Source: Nemertoderma westbladi (lineage: Eukaryota > Xenacoelomorpha > Nemertodermatida > Nemertodermatidae). From it: 64,000 nt of DNA. The position numbers and the translations under genes were made by a program. Shown here piece by piece: positions 1 to 11,524 of this stretch (positions are counted from its first letter, which is position 1; each line of letters begins with the position of its first letter). The notes under the pieces are model-generated. The model worked only from the letters and a program-made list of their open reading frames with translations, had not been told where the DNA came from and ran no database searches. Location of the stretch: assembly GCA_032718475.1 (NCBI GenBank), contig JAUCBJ010004601.1:1-64000 (forward strand). Reading direction: 5' to 3'.

Positions 1-393
1 CTCGCTACGCCTCTGGAGGCAGGGCCTAGAATTAAAGGTGACGGTAGACAGTACTGTTTGGAGTTGTAATAAAATATAAGTTAGTGAACGTACCCTTATG
101 TACTGGTACTGTAGACTGTCCCCCCAATACAATGCAATTATGAAATTTTGCAATCGCAAGCATAATATGACGAATGTATTGTAAATAGGTAGTAATGGTT
201 AATCATAACCTAATGGTTATGATCAAGAGAGCTGGAGAAATATTAAACTAATCAAACCAACATTCCATTTCTTTGATATGTTATGCGGATGGAAGCTCTC
301 ATTCTAATATTTGTTAGATCTCACCGTGAATGAAATGTTCTACACTATTGAAAATGTCTACAGACCTTAGTTTAAGTACATTTATTTTTCGCC
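1..393. other. No feature seen
   Basis: AT-rich sequence with no open frame, repeat or RNA-like structure that I could support. Confidence 0.5.
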
Positions 394-670
394 TTGGATC
401 ATTACAATTACTGTAGGTGGGTCAGTGTTCATAATATTCGGGACATGAAGTCCCTGCCACACACAACACTCTCACAATTTCTTCATTGGGATTGGGTTGT
501 ACCAAAAACATTGTGCCGATTTTCAGCACTTCCAGTGGACCAAGTACATGAACAGGAGAACAAACTATTAAAGGACGATGGAAGAATACTTGGGCTAACA
601 GAAAACCCATAGTTATTGCAGCATTGGCTTCTTGTAGCACCTGATTAGTGCAATTTTGTAACAACGAATG
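394..670 (+). pseudogene. Fragment of an uncharacterised repeat-encoded protein
   Basis: A 72-codon frame (394-612) with continuing similarity for about 60 nt after its stop. It carries the string VDQVHEQENKLLKDDG followed by GLTENP. From memory, this H-E-Q-x-N-K ... G-L-T-E-N-P pattern occurs in a large group of uncharacterised, highly repeated proteins of invertebrate genomes, probably encoded by a transposable element; I cannot name the family with certainty. Only a short central piece is present, with no upstream or downstream partner, so it is a relic rather than a gene. It could be part of a DNA transposon whose termini are not recognisable here. Confidence 0.4.
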
Positions 671-799
671 ATTTTATTATACTTATAATTAGTAAGAAAT
701 TAAATTATATATAAGACAGAATGAGTTTCAAACTTTTAATTTAAACATCTAAATATATTCATTTTTCACCAAAAAAGTACTTAAATTATGTACAATAAA

Positions 800-1075
800 A
801 TATTCGGGATATTATTAAAACAGGAGTTAGCACTTTAATAATTTAATATTTAAAAATAAAACTAATAGTAAATAAAATATGTTTGTTTTCCATTCAACCC
901 CGAGCCCAATGGCTAAGGGATTTTTTATTCTTGGGAAAATCAAGCAGATGGTATATTGTTTCCACGCCGCCACATATATCGCAAATACCACCTTCATTCG
1001 GCGAATGATAAAGGAGTTCTTACAATATTTATAGTGGAACCCATGGATGGCAAATCGAGTGTAATACATGTAAAC
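800..1075 (-). pseudogene. LINE ORF2 C-terminal fragment with zinc-knuckle-like end
   Basis: Read on the minus strand across one frameshift, this segment has an R-F-A-I-H-G-F-H-like stretch and then C-D-I-C-G-G-V-E-T with a following H-L-L. That is the layout of the Cys/His motif after the reverse transcriptase in CR1/R1-type non-LTR retrotransposons. A related C-terminal arrangement (H-G-F-H-H ... C-G-E-C-C ... H-I-V-N-C) occurs at 20,226-21,015 on the same strand, suggesting the two belong to related LINEs. There is no catalytic domain and no intact frame. Family assignment is inferred from motif layout only. Confidence 0.45.
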
Positions 1076-1669
1076 CCTTTAACTATTTACAATTATTATA
1101 GCTGAGCTGTAAAATGGACGGAGACATACTGTATATAAAAAATGTACGTACTCTTTTCTATCATGGTCAACTCCCGTATATGGGGCTATGGTTACCTGTA
1201 CCGCTACATTCCAAGTCGATTAACTAAAACTAATTTAATAAGCTGTAAGGCCTCTCTCTGGTGTGAACAACATAATTATATTTGATGATATGTTGAGTTA
1301 TGTATCCGAAACATCATCAAGTTCATCATATCTGCGAAACAAACCTTTCTAAAACGTTTCAACATAACTAGTATAATAATCTTATAATAATACGCAGTGT
1401 CATTTATGTTTTCTGGGAATAAACAAACACAAATATTATAATCGTTAATTTACATTTTCTCATTCTTTCAATCCATCGATATCAATGTCATCCACTCAAC
1501 TACAGCTTTGGATACCCTTCGAAATGGATTCTACGTAAAATTTTACATATATAGTGAAAAAATGGTGCTTTCCTCACCTTTGTCGTGATATTTAATGATT
1601 TATATTAATTTATTAATGACTATAAACCACGTCACCCTTTAACCCCTGAAGATTTAATCAGTCTGGTTT
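1076..1669. other. No feature seen
   Basis: AT-rich, no supportable frame or repeat. Confidence 0.45.
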
Positions 1670-2275
1670 AATTAAAATAGACAGTAGAGTAAAGCAGCTT
1701 CGGCTCAACAATGTACATAAAGTCTTTAATAATAACTGCCTAAATACTTGAGTCAAAAATTTACCAAACTGAGTGATACACATTCCTATGGCACCAGAGC
1801 CAGCACATCAAATTTCTATATTCCCAATTGTAAATGCTTTGAAAGCGAAACCTTTTTCTTTAACGGAATAAATAATTGGAATTCCCTACCGAATAACATT
1901 AAAAATATTAAAAATGAACATGCCTTTAAGTCTGCAGTAAAATCCCACTTCCAAGACCAGTGCAAATTCTGATATAGCAGTATTTAGTTTAGTTCAATAT
2001 TAAATAGGTGTATCTGCAATAATTAGTAATAATGATCAATTTTGTATTTCTTGTATCTTATTTAGTTTAAATTATATATAATAATTATTCTATATATACA
2101 GTAGTTAGTTTAGTTTGTATTGGTAACCAAGTAACTTCTTGGAAATAAGCTACAAAGCGTTAGGGGTTATCCTTTATGTTATGTTGGCAAATACTTACTA
2201 TACATTAATAATTGTATCGAGTTAATATATTGGTTTCTATTGTTTGCATAATATATAAATAAATCTATCTACTTT
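1670..2275 (+). mobile_element. LINE 3' end (RT C-terminus plus 3' UTR)
   Basis: The frame 1748-1972 encodes H-S-Y-G-T-R-A-S-T-S-N-F-Y-I-P, then WNSLPNNIKNIK and a final F-K-S-A-V-K-S-H-F. This is the hallmark C-terminus of CR1/L2/Jockey-type ORF2 proteins. Upstream, 1,685-1,745 reads in the same sense as V-K-Q-L-R-L-N-N-V-H-K with a stop, also typical of this region. About 300 nt of AT-rich 3' UTR follow, ending near AAATCTATCTAC, a plausible short tail. The rest of the element is missing, as expected for a 5'-truncated insertion. Not functional. Confidence 0.7.
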
Positions 2276-3337
2276 AGGTGTATACCTGTTCGCGCTTTTA
2301 GACCTTTAGCAGTTTAACCTGCCAATTTTAATTGTCTTTTTGTATATCAATTATTTAATGTACTGAAGTTACATCAGCCGAAGCCAGCCTGTGCGCGACC
2401 ATTCACCCACAGTTAAGGGAGACTGGATTCGGATGCTTTGATAGTGATTGCGGTGTAGACCTACTGTATTATTCGATTGATCGTTACTATATAATCTCTG
2501 ACAATATATTTACTTTCGGGGAAATATTAACAGTTCCTTTAGGACGTGGCGCTTTAAGTATAAAAACAGAGTTATGACTTATACTAATCACAACTGGATG
2601 GCTACTGAGTTTCGTAAAAAGCGCATTCTTTAGGAGATGCTTTATTAACCTTCACCCTACTTCACACAACTTCACACTACTTCGCACTGACCTGCCGACC
2701 GTCACTGAATTTGATCATATATAAGGAGGATCGCAACTGACACATGTAGGGATTATGAAATAGCATTTAATTCACACAAAAAACCACTATAATGTAAGTC
2801 GCAGTTGCTACCGGTAAACCTGTTCCTCTAACCTTCAGTAATCAAGAAGATTGGGGGTTTTATGATTATTCATCGGTATTCTCCAAATATATCAGCAATA
2901 TACACCAATACAATAACAATTAATAACATAAGTAAATAATGCGGTGAACAGTCAGTATGTGTTACTTATGCAGTGTTCCATGTGCAGCAATGTTGACTTG
3001 CGGTGTGATGCGGTGTGTTGCGTAGTTGAATTGCGGTGCATTAATAGTTTTACGTTCTTGTAATCAAAGCCATCTGATGTTTCTGATGTTTAGGTCAAAG
3101 TCTGAAACTTCTACAGAAGTACAGAAGAATTTCTAAGCCGATGTTCTGAGGCTCAGAAAAGGTAAACAAAAACCGTAATGCATTGCGCGGTTTTCCGTAG
3201 GCCTCTGTACAAGATAAAATGAAAATCGCTCTGATTGGCTGAGCTGAGCGAGCTGAACAAAGAGATGTTCCACGTTTACAGTAAATCAGCTGACAGATTT
3301 CGTCATCTGAGTTCCAGTCTTTTAGAGTATTTAAGCG
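2276..3337. other. No gene seen; short degenerate repeats
   Basis: No supportable coding frame. Small local repetitions are visible: several ACTTCACAC-like motifs around 2,650-2,690 and GCGGTGTG-type motifs around 2,995-3,030. Confidence 0.4.
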
Positions 3338-3480
3338 CATTGCGGCAGAAAATGGCTTGTTATGTCCGCTAAAACACCCACAAGGTACATTGCGGAGAAA
3401 ATGGCTTGTTATGTCCGCTAAAACACCTACACGGTATATTGCGGAGAAAATGACTGGTTATATCCGCAAAAGCTTTTACA
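3338..3480. repeat. Tandem repeat, ~50-bp unit, about 2.9 copies
   Basis: Units begin at 3,338, 3,388 and 3,437 with (C/T)ATTGCGG and continue AGAAAATGGCTTGTTATG. The first two units are nearly identical and the third is diverged. The array lies just downstream (on the minus strand) of the unrecognised ORF ending at 3,559. Confidence 0.85.
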
Positions 3481-3558
3481 CCGCTCCCAGAAAATGGGAT
3501 TTAATTCTATAAAATATAAAAAATCACAGTTTCTAAAATATAAAAATACTCTAAACAA

Positions 3559-5112
3559 TTAGTCCTTCTTACGCGAACGGCGTTTACGCAGTTTTTTGAG
3601 GCTAGCAAGAGTCCTTTTCTCTTTGGGGCGAGCCACTTTACTAGGAGGGCTATAACTCCTGGGTGAAGGGTGCAATACAATTGCATCGGAAGGTTTAGGG
3701 TTACGGTCGGTGTATCCGCCGGTCGAGGTACCCGGTTGATCAGTATCAACCTCAGTGGAACGAGGTCGAACAACCTTGAGAGCGCGTTTTAAGACAGCAG
3801 CTCTTACTGGTCCCTGACGGGTCGTTTGCACGAGAGCGGTAGGTGGACCGTGTGTAGTGAGAAATTTCCTCGGTTTGATGGTTCTTTCCAACTCGCGTTC
3901 TCGGGCTCTATCGGAATCGATATGCTTCTCCTCGAGCTGATTTTCCTCCGCTTATCGTTGGAAGCATTCGTCCAAAACTCTTGCAGAGAGTAGGGTCGTC
4001 CAAGTTCGATATCTTCTTAGAGATTCTGGATTTCCCGATCGAACTGGGGTAAGGCCAATTCCTTTACCGCTTGGACTTGCTGCTGCAATTTACGTTTCTC
4101 TAAACAATTGTAGGTTCCTTTTCCGATCTTTTGTCGAATAGTGTCTAACGCGTTTCGTTCAACTCTCTCCTCCACCTCGGTGACAGGTTGTATCGGGGTT
4201 AGATCGGGACGATTATACGGGTTGAACGGCGATATTAGGTGTCCGCATCCCAATCCGGCTAGGTAAGATGGGCGAATATCTAGGGAGCCCACAACCGGAG
4301 TGCCACCGACTAATTGTTCGGGTAACACTAGATCTTTGAACAGTGAGTACAGTTCGGGAGGATCCGTGATACTATTAGGATCAAGAGTCTGAGGTCTCAC
4401 TAGGGAGTGAGGAGGCCTGACCGAGTATTCCGGAACTCTGATCATAGGTTTATTTAAGGATCGTTTGAGTCGAGCGAGCGTAGGTGATACGTCGAACAAG
4501 TTTCGCTCGAAACTCCCGTAAATATAGCGAGTAAAACTGTGTTTAGCGCAACGTCTCCGCGGATGTTTATGTCTTTCCGTGTGTTGGTTGGGTCTAGGGC
4601 ATTCATCGTAATAATACCAAAGACGCACGTCTTGTAGGGGAAACGCGGGTGATCTTTCTCCAGTTTTACAATGTCTCTCTCAAGAATTCCAAATATACGT
4701 TGAAGTCACTGCGTTTATCCGGTTCTTTAACGTCTTCTCTTTCGAGTTGGTTTCGAATAGAATTTTCGTGTTCGATTCTCAGTTTGTCGTTCCGACTCCG
4801 CTGGGTATGATATTTAAATAGGATCATTTCCCTTTCGGTGTCTACATCGTCCATATCGTGTAAATCGATAGGATGGCCAGTAGTTAAGAAGTCCATATAC
4901 GTACCATTACGATGCGTATAGCGAGCGGTGAATTTTCTATAGTCCAATTCACGCGTGAGCTGTTCCTTTGACATTGGCGGTTCGATATAACGGCCATCGT
5001 CCTCCGTAGTGGGTGGACTAGCGTCGCCGCGTATTAAACTATCAACAAACGCTTGCAATGGTAGGGTATATCGCTCCCTGATACCAAGATCATCTTCTAT
5101 CAACTCAGTCAT
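3559..5112 (-). pseudogene. Unrecognised protein, frameshifted; one of two family copies in the window
   Basis: Three consecutive minus-strand frames (5112-4666, about 4670-4017, 3891-3559) join into about 500 codons. Breaks: a frame change near 4,670-4,690, a stop at 4,017 after which the same frame stays open to about 3,960 (E-D-I-E-L-G-R-P-Y-S-L-Q-E-F), then another shift. The N-terminal third is acidic and charged. The centre holds G-L-G-C-G-H-L-I-S-P-F-N-P-Y and a Lys/Gln-rich helical stretch. The C-terminus is proline-rich with a strongly basic tail (K-K-L-R-K-R-R-S-R-K-K). A homologous C-terminal part lies at about 22,495-22,930 on the plus strand: both have K-P-x-(K/R)-(F/Y), QGPV ... 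LKR, T-x-TGG-x-T, P-x-D ... LHPS and a basic end. No intron signals explain the breaks. Visibly richer in GC than its flanks. No domain recognised; a transposon- or virus-derived nucleic-acid-binding protein is only a guess from the basic tail. Confidence 0.55.
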
Positions 5113-5933
5113 AGCTGCTATATGAGTTTATCGATATTATAATTAATTATAATTTAGGCTAGCGGTCGTTGCTGCCTCCCCCTCAATGCCCCCGGACAGC
5201 GCAAGCTCCTCAGCGCTGATGTACTGTCGCCGCTGTGTCTATCGCCAACGTAGTAGCTACACAACGACAACAACAACCAGCGCGAGTCACTCCACTGTCC
5301 GTCCCAAGGGCTTAGATTTACTTCAGGTTCTTACTGCAGAGGTAGGGCTACTTTCACAACTGCGACTCGCTACTGTAAACACACTTTAGTAGTAACATTC
5401 ACCTATAAACGCACAAATTCCACACAACTGTCACAAATTGTACACATTCGGGCCATTTGTCCGTTAGTCAAGTGCCTTCCAGAATGCCACGTTATTATTA
5501 TGTATCCCTGGATACTAGCAGTGCGCTATTTATTCCGTATGCTATTCAATGGGGCAAGCTTTCTATTGTTCTTTTAACTCGCTTCTAATTCTAGCGTGGT
5601 TGTTGCTATGGTGACATTATGGAAAGCTAGCAGTAGAATTAGGGTAATTCTCATGCATACAGATCTGGGATGCTATTTAATAGTAATTCTTTAATTGTCA
5701 ATATTCCCCTTTATACATGATTTTATGAATTTTATCGGCTATTGACTATATATTGGAGATTCTCTCACACTAATATACTTAATAGGGTGAATCTCCGCTC
5801 CCATGATCTATTAATTAATGGAATTTTGGGAATGTTATAAATTGTATAAAATGACAATTTATCAAATTCATGAGAAGATATGAATTTAAATTTATTCCCG
5901 TAAATTTTATTATTTAATATTAAAATAGACACA
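5113..5933. other. No feature seen
   Basis: Upstream side of the unrecognised minus-strand ORF. 5,160-5,400 is less AT-rich but has no supportable protein; the rest is AT-rich. Confidence 0.4.
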
Positions 5934-6325
5934 ATTTTATTCCAGAACATGTCTGGGGACTAGGATCCTTAATTCTAGGAAATTTGTCTTTTTAAGAGTA
6001 TCGGTAAGTGCTACGATATCTTAATCGACTAGAATTCTAAAGGATCTGAATTTTAACAGATTTTGATTTATAGATTTTCTTGGTTTACAAACTCCTTAGA
6101 GTTTATTTGTATGTATTTACTCTATTATAACATTTGTTTTAATAGATTTTTATAAATATTAAATAATTAATATTTAAGATGGGCACCGATTTATTCCAGA
6201 ACTTGTCTGGGGACGTTAACCACTGATTCTAGAATTTTGTCTTTCAAGTATATCGGTGGGTGCCGCGATATCTTAATCGACTAGAATTACAGATGGTCAA
6301 AGGGTTTAACAGATTTATTTTGCGT
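5934..6325. repeat. Two diverged direct repeats of ~130 bp
   Basis: 5,934-6,070 and 6,188-6,320 share TTTATTCCAGAAC-TGTCTGGGGAC, ATTCTAG(G/A)A and CGATATCTTAATCGACTAGA, and both end in TTTAACAGATTT. They are clearly one ~130-bp sequence twice, separated by about 118 bp, with many substitutions. Possibly a local duplication or the ends of a short element. Confidence 0.75.
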
Positions 6326-6835
6326 TTTACGCTACTGTTAAAGGGACATCACGCTACTATATGTATTATTTAATATACGGTATGAGAGCAATATTGCAAG
6401 AAGCAATGTCAGTGAGAAGAGGCAAGTCGTTTCCAAGGTCTACCCAGAGCTTGGTTTAGCCGAGACACGAGGATCTGAACTTTGCATTCCTAATACTCTA
6501 CTTACCAATAATACTTGAGTATAGTAGGAGCTTTATTGTACTTTAATAAGTACGGACATTTCATCTTACTGTAGTCACGTATTTATAATATGATACGGAC
6601 AGTAAGGAAAGAGAAAAAGAATTATTTCTCGCCGTTGCACTAAATATATAATGTTAAGTAATTAAGTAATAAACACAAATATATATATTGCACTATTCTA
6701 CTAAATAATCGCTAAAATAACATTCTACTAAATAAAATTAAAGAAAACGATTATAATAAAATTACATAATAATACATACATAAATATAAAATAATAAAAA
6801 CAAATATGAAATAATATAGTCACACACCCACTCCA
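6326..6835. other. No feature seen
   Basis: AT-rich sequence following the stop of the BEL/Pao gag-protease frame. Reverse transcriptase would be expected here on the minus strand, but no RT motif is present. Confidence 0.5.
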
Positions 6836-9805
6836 TCAAGTTTGGTTATCGGTGAGGAGATCAGTTGTATTTTCCTCATCGTATTGGTTAATATCGTCAT
6901 TATCTGAGGAGTATGGTGTTCCCTCAGTTGTGGTCTCTCCCTCACTGATTTCTTCTTCCCATTCACTCACCTGATGTACTTGGTCGTTAGGTAATCTTTC
7001 CATGAGTGTTCTACAGGAAGGTCCAGTGAAGTACCAACCTACTCTCGTTCTTCCCGCATATGTGTGTAATGGTTGCGGTCGAGCAGGCCGTTTTTCTAAT
7101 GTCTCTAGCGCCTCATGCGCATTTTGGCCGATCAATATCTGTACCCCTGGATAGTCGGCTACTGTGGATTTCCAAACCTGCATAATTCCTGAAAGGTTCA
7201 ACTTAGTTCGGAACTTGGGTTGTCCAGCAAAGATGTCTTCGGCTAGTTCTTTGTCGATGAATGTTCTTGTGCTGCCGGAGTCCAGGAGGGCATTTACTAT
7301 AAAACTCTTACCTCACCCATGGACTCTCAGCTGAACCACTGGGAATTCCCGGATTCTGACGTTGGAAGTTGGCGCTTTCCAAGATGGTGGTCGGTCCAGA
7401 ATAGTCAGTTGCGCTTCTTCTTCGCTTGTTTCAGTCTTATATGTAAGCGCTCGATACACTGCGGTGTTTATCATATAACAGGATTCGTTTTCGTCGGAGA
7501 ATTCGTCCGTGTAGAATCCTTCCATCTCAGAGCTGTGGTCATTGTCGTTCACATCACTGAATTGGACATGTAGTTTGGACTCACTTACCTGACTCGTGCG
7601 GGTTCTTTCAAATTCTGTGTGCAGTAAGATATGATGTTTTGCGCCGCACTTAGCGCACCTAGCATCTGAGTAACAGGTCCGCCATTGGTGTCCTCGTCTG
7701 AGGCAATTATAACACAACCGCTTATCCCACATGACATCACGTCTATCTTTAAGGGATTTCTTTAAGAATTCATCACACCCACTCAAGCGATGGGGCCCGT
7801 CGCACAATACACATTTGGGCTTGATGTAAATTACTTTAACCTGTGCTGTGTGGTGCACACTTGTTCTTTCCTCGGGCTTTCTTCCATGAATTCTCTTAGG
7901 AGACGTAGGAGGAGTTGTTGTTACCTGTTCTCTCCTGTCACTGGTTCGAGACTTAGATTTACTTACGTCTTTCCTAGTTTTGTTGACATATTAAGATCTT
8001 TCAGTGTTTTTCCCGCTGTTCTCCTTGTATGAGGTCTGGCTTTCGCCGTCGTCTGTATAACACACTGGTGCTACCTTTCTCCTAGAGATGGGTTTTTCAC
8101 TTACCTCACTTTCTGGAGTCTTCTCTCGAGACTGTTTTAGGGGTTGTAATCTTACCTCTCGGTTTAAGAATGACAGAAGGTCCGTCATGGTTGGATCTCT
8201 ATTTTGTTGGTCCATCAAATAGAGAACCTTTTTGTCCCAGCGAGTACCTACTCCACCCTTTGGCAAAGTTGATGCTAAGGCTCCTACAACCATAGAATTC
8301 TGGTATCCATGAGACTTACCTAACCAATCTAGTTGTCTACAGATCTCCTGAATCTCGTCGGAAAACTCTATAATCCCGCTGCTAAGAAACTTTCGGGGCA
8401 CCATTAATTTCGCATACAAATACCTAGCTATGTTAGTCCTATTACCATACCTGATGTTTAGTGTATCCCAAACTTGTCTTAATCCATCTGGATGTCCAAT
8501 AAACTTTAACGCCATTAACTTGGGAGGTCCTTCCAAGCACTCGATGAGGAATCTAAGTTTCTCTCTGTTAGATAGTACAGAGTTCTGTATGTTATCTTTA
8601 TAATATTCATTAAAAGGTAACCATCTCATCTCATCTCCATTGAACTTGACGATCTCTCCCACCTTTACCGCTTGACGGGCTTCGGTTCTAGCCATTTGAC
8701 GCGTAAAACTTTCTTGGGCCATCATATTATTTAATATCGAGTTATCGGTATATAAATTTCTCGGATTAGGATCAGGTCTATATGGAATATCATTATCAAC
8801 GGGTTTATAAATACCCTTAATAGGGTTCACTATAGGAGTTTCTACTTCACTAGCAGTATAGATGCGTGTAGGCTCCGCACCTTGCGCATGAAATACGTCA
8901 GACCTAACAGGTTGACACATTGTTACAGGGGGTGGTGGTACACCCAATTGTATATTTACTAATTTATTGCGTTCTAACGCGATACTCTGCTGCACTTCTT
9001 GCAACTCTAACCTACCCTCTCTTACTGCTCCCTTTAACTGCTGAACAGTCTCTTCCAACTCCCGGACCTGCTGGGAGGAACATTTACAATGTTCCCTCAG
9101 CTGCCCGAGCAGGAGACCTATCTCCCGCCGTCCCTCATCCACCCACTCTACCGCCGAAGCGGGAGCCGCCAACATAGTAGCGGGCAGACGAGGGACGACG
9201 GGCGATAAATCGTTGATGTCTCGCTCGGCGTCCAGGACTAGGATTGACTCAGGGGCTGTTTTACTAGGCATATGTAGTTTAGTACTGTGCAAAGGGAATT
9301 TAGAGCTAGGTTCTGGAAGTACAGGAGTCTCTATCACAGAGAGGGTGGCTTCGAAAACAGGCCTAATTATTTCAGGCTCATCTACTATAGTAGGGAGTCT
9401 GTCTACTCTAATAATTTGGTCTGTGGGTTCAGGATTACTTAAGTCTACACTAGCCAGTTGCCTTCTCACCGCAGGAGGTAAATTAAGTAACTTCTGACGG
9501 TGTGGCGTTCTTCTACGTCTGCTTGAACGAGATTTATTACCTCTACCTTCGGGATCTCTTATATCACCTTCATCAGAGGAGGCAAATCCCTGCCTTCTGG
9601 TTTGTTTCTTCAAGTAATCTTGTTTCGCCTGAAGGTTTTCCAGCTCTAGTTGGGTAGTCGCTTCAGACGCCTTCCGTTCTACTTCAGCCACTGCCGCTTT
9701 CCTTTCAGCCTCTGCTGCTGCTGCTTTTCTATGAGCCGCTGCCGCTTTCCTTTCAGATTCTGCCGCGACCGCTGACCTTCGGTCTTCTATTTGCGCAAAT
9801 CCCAT
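6836..9805 (-). pseudogene. BEL/Pao retrotransposon gag-protease, two in-frame stops
   Basis: One minus-strand frame of 990 codons, interrupted only by TAA at 7,991-7,993 and TGA at 7,313-7,315. Order: Ala/Lys/Glu-rich coiled coil (first ~80 residues); long linker with a second coiled coil; the BEL/Pao gag core (V-K-F-N-G-D ... Y-Y-K-D-N-I ... E-K-L-R-F-L-I-E-C-L-E-G-P); zinc knuckles (CVLCDGPHRLSGC, C-Y-N-C-L-R-R-G-H ... C, C-A-K-C-G-A-K-H-H) at 7,640-7,815; then a retropepsin (peptidase A17 type) with ALLDSGSTRTF near 7,275-7,305. The frame ends in an acidic tail at 6,836, where an RT linker would normally begin. Gag would package the element RNA and the protease would mature it. No RT, RNase H, integrase or LTR pair was found. 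Either a truncated copy or a gag-pro-only non-autonomous element. Confidence 0.88.
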
Positions 9806-9935
9806 CCCAGCGCATTAATATTTCATATCAATGTTAATATCATATCATATCATTGTTTTACTGTAGTAATAAATAACTCCATACTCACCCTCCATGCGTG
9901 TCCATCCCCTTTATGTTTGTACTTGAGAATTACAG

Positions 9936-10228
9936 ATAGGGGGGAAACTGGACCCAATAAAAATTAATCCCTCTCCAGGGAAAATTGGACGCAAATAATA
10001 GCTGAATACTCTCAAAAAATAAAACTAATCTGTTCTATTGTGTTTAGATTATTATTTTGGTTAAAATAACGTGCCACTGTATCCTGCTCCTTTCCTTAAA
10101 TTGAGAATTTAACATTGAGGCGGGATATTAATTCGTCAATATGAAATTGTACCCGAGTTCGTGACTCGTTTATTTTTTTGGTTAGAATAACCTTCCACTG
10201 TTACCTGTTCCTTTCCCTCAATTAAAAA
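9936..10228 (+). mobile_element. MITE-like family, copy A
   Basis: Begins CAGATA then G6, ACTGGACCCAATAAAA, CCCTCTCCAG, GGACGCAA, and continues through a core (TTTTGGTTAAAATAACGTG, CCTGCTCCTTTCC) to GAGGCGGGATATTAATT. This whole order recurs at 11,525-11,773. After it a second partial copy of the core (TTTTTTGGTTAGAATAACC ... CCTGTTCCTTTCCCTCAATT, about 10,170-10,222) follows in the same direction. No coding capacity. Relationship to the other copies is seen directly; transposition mechanism is unknown. Confidence 0.75.
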
Positions 10229-10910
10229 TAACATTAATTAGCTTTTAATGGTTGCCGGCGTTGGTAGTCGGTTGTCGGCGTAGCGTTTACACTCGTATGT
10301 GGCATATCTAATGGTGCTTATGTGGAATATATGCGCGTATGCCTAAGCAATGTATGAATGCATTCATGTGATTGTGTGTGTCGGAAGCCACTACAGTATT
10401 GAATATAACTAGCCATTGTATAATTATCCGACACACACACACAGACATAGACTTTTAGAAAACGGCCATATGATAATTAAAGCAGTTCGCAGTTTTGACT
10501 CGCCCCACAGGAAAAACCTAAACCAACAAGTTAAGAATACAGTAAAAGAGGTGAACACCAATAATAAAATAGAAATCACATCAACAAACCATTCCCATAC
10601 AGTATCTGTTCGGCAATTAATGTCTTACAATCAATGTAAGTCAATATAATATAATTAAATATTTAAACACGAATATAATATATTTAGCCAAATATTTAAA
10701 CACTAACCTGCATTTCGAAATAAATCCCTCAAATTTTGTGGCTTGTTAACCGGCCTAAACATTGCAACTAACGGCTGAACACAAATACTGCTGTCATAGT
10801 TGTAGAATATTGACATATTGGAATAACAACACCATCGCACAACAATGTGCACTATTTGAAGAATAGAACGCCAGTTGTTGGTAGAATGACATATACCCAT
10901 TATATTTTCA
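10229..10910. other. No gene seen
   Basis: Contains a short (CA)n stretch at about 10,431-10,445 and a matching TGTGTGTC at 10,375. Nothing codes. Confidence 0.4.
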
Positions 10911-11012
10911 GAAGTTGTTATTGGAAGTTATTGGTTATTAGAAGTTGTTATTGGAAGTTATTGGTTATTAGAAGTTGTTATTGGAAGTTATTGGTTATTA
11001 GAAGTATTTATT
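10911..11012. repeat. Tandem repeat, 30-bp unit, about 3.4 copies
   Basis: Perfect repetition of GAAGTTGTTATTGGAAGTTA + TTGGTTATTA. Each unit itself contains two related halves (GAAGTT(G/A)TTATTG). Confidence 0.95.
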
Positions 11013-11222
11013 GGTTTTTATGTAATGTATCCTGAAATTAAACTATAGGTAAAGTACTTTTCTCTATTATTGTCTGCTCTTTCTATTTCAGTATGTAAGA
11101 TTGCTCCATAAAGTGAACAGTACATGTTAAGGACCCAGTTACTATTATATATAAAGACAAATGAAAGTATATATTTAATGGTTAACTATAGTTTGTTTGA
11201 AACTATAATTTTATGGATTCTG

Positions 11223-11260
11223 CCCCCCCCCCCCCCCCCCCACCCCCCCCCTCCCCTTAG
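11223..11260. repeat. Poly-C tract (C19 plus interrupted C runs)
   Basis: C19 at 11,223-11,241, one A, then further C runs. One of many long G/C homopolymers in this AT-rich window. 11,044-11,222 and 11,261-11,524 on either side hold nothing supportable. Confidence 0.95.
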
Positions 11261-11524
11261 GCATACTGACTGGTATTCAGCACTGGAGGTCGTGAGTTCG
11301 ATCCTCGGATGGAATCACTTGGATAAAGAGGACTTATGCAGCTAACATTTAATGAAAAAGCGGCTAACAAAATTCGGCAAACGATAATAATAAAACGTAT
11401 AAAAGTAAACGATAGAGACATAATATTGAATACTGAAGTCAAATTTTGACATTCATTATTAGGGCTACCTAATTTACATTACGGAGTCTCTAAAGGGTCA
11501 TGAATTAGGCAGAGGGGTGAATTA

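Noticed and set aside
3559-5112. Virus capsid or core protein (adintovirus- or Polinton-like)
   Set aside because: Only the basic tail is suggestive; no polymerase, integrase, ATPase or capsid neighbour is present in the window.
3559-5112. Multi-exon host gene with short introns at the frame breaks
   Set aside because: No GT-AG pairs of reasonable length fit the breaks, and one break is a bare stop with the same frame open after it.
5186-5389. Small Ser/Thr-rich ORF
   Set aside because: Low-complexity frame with no homologue or context; probably chance in a GC-richer patch.
11124-11345. Proline-run ORF
   Set aside because: Created by the poly-C tract; no similarity outside it.
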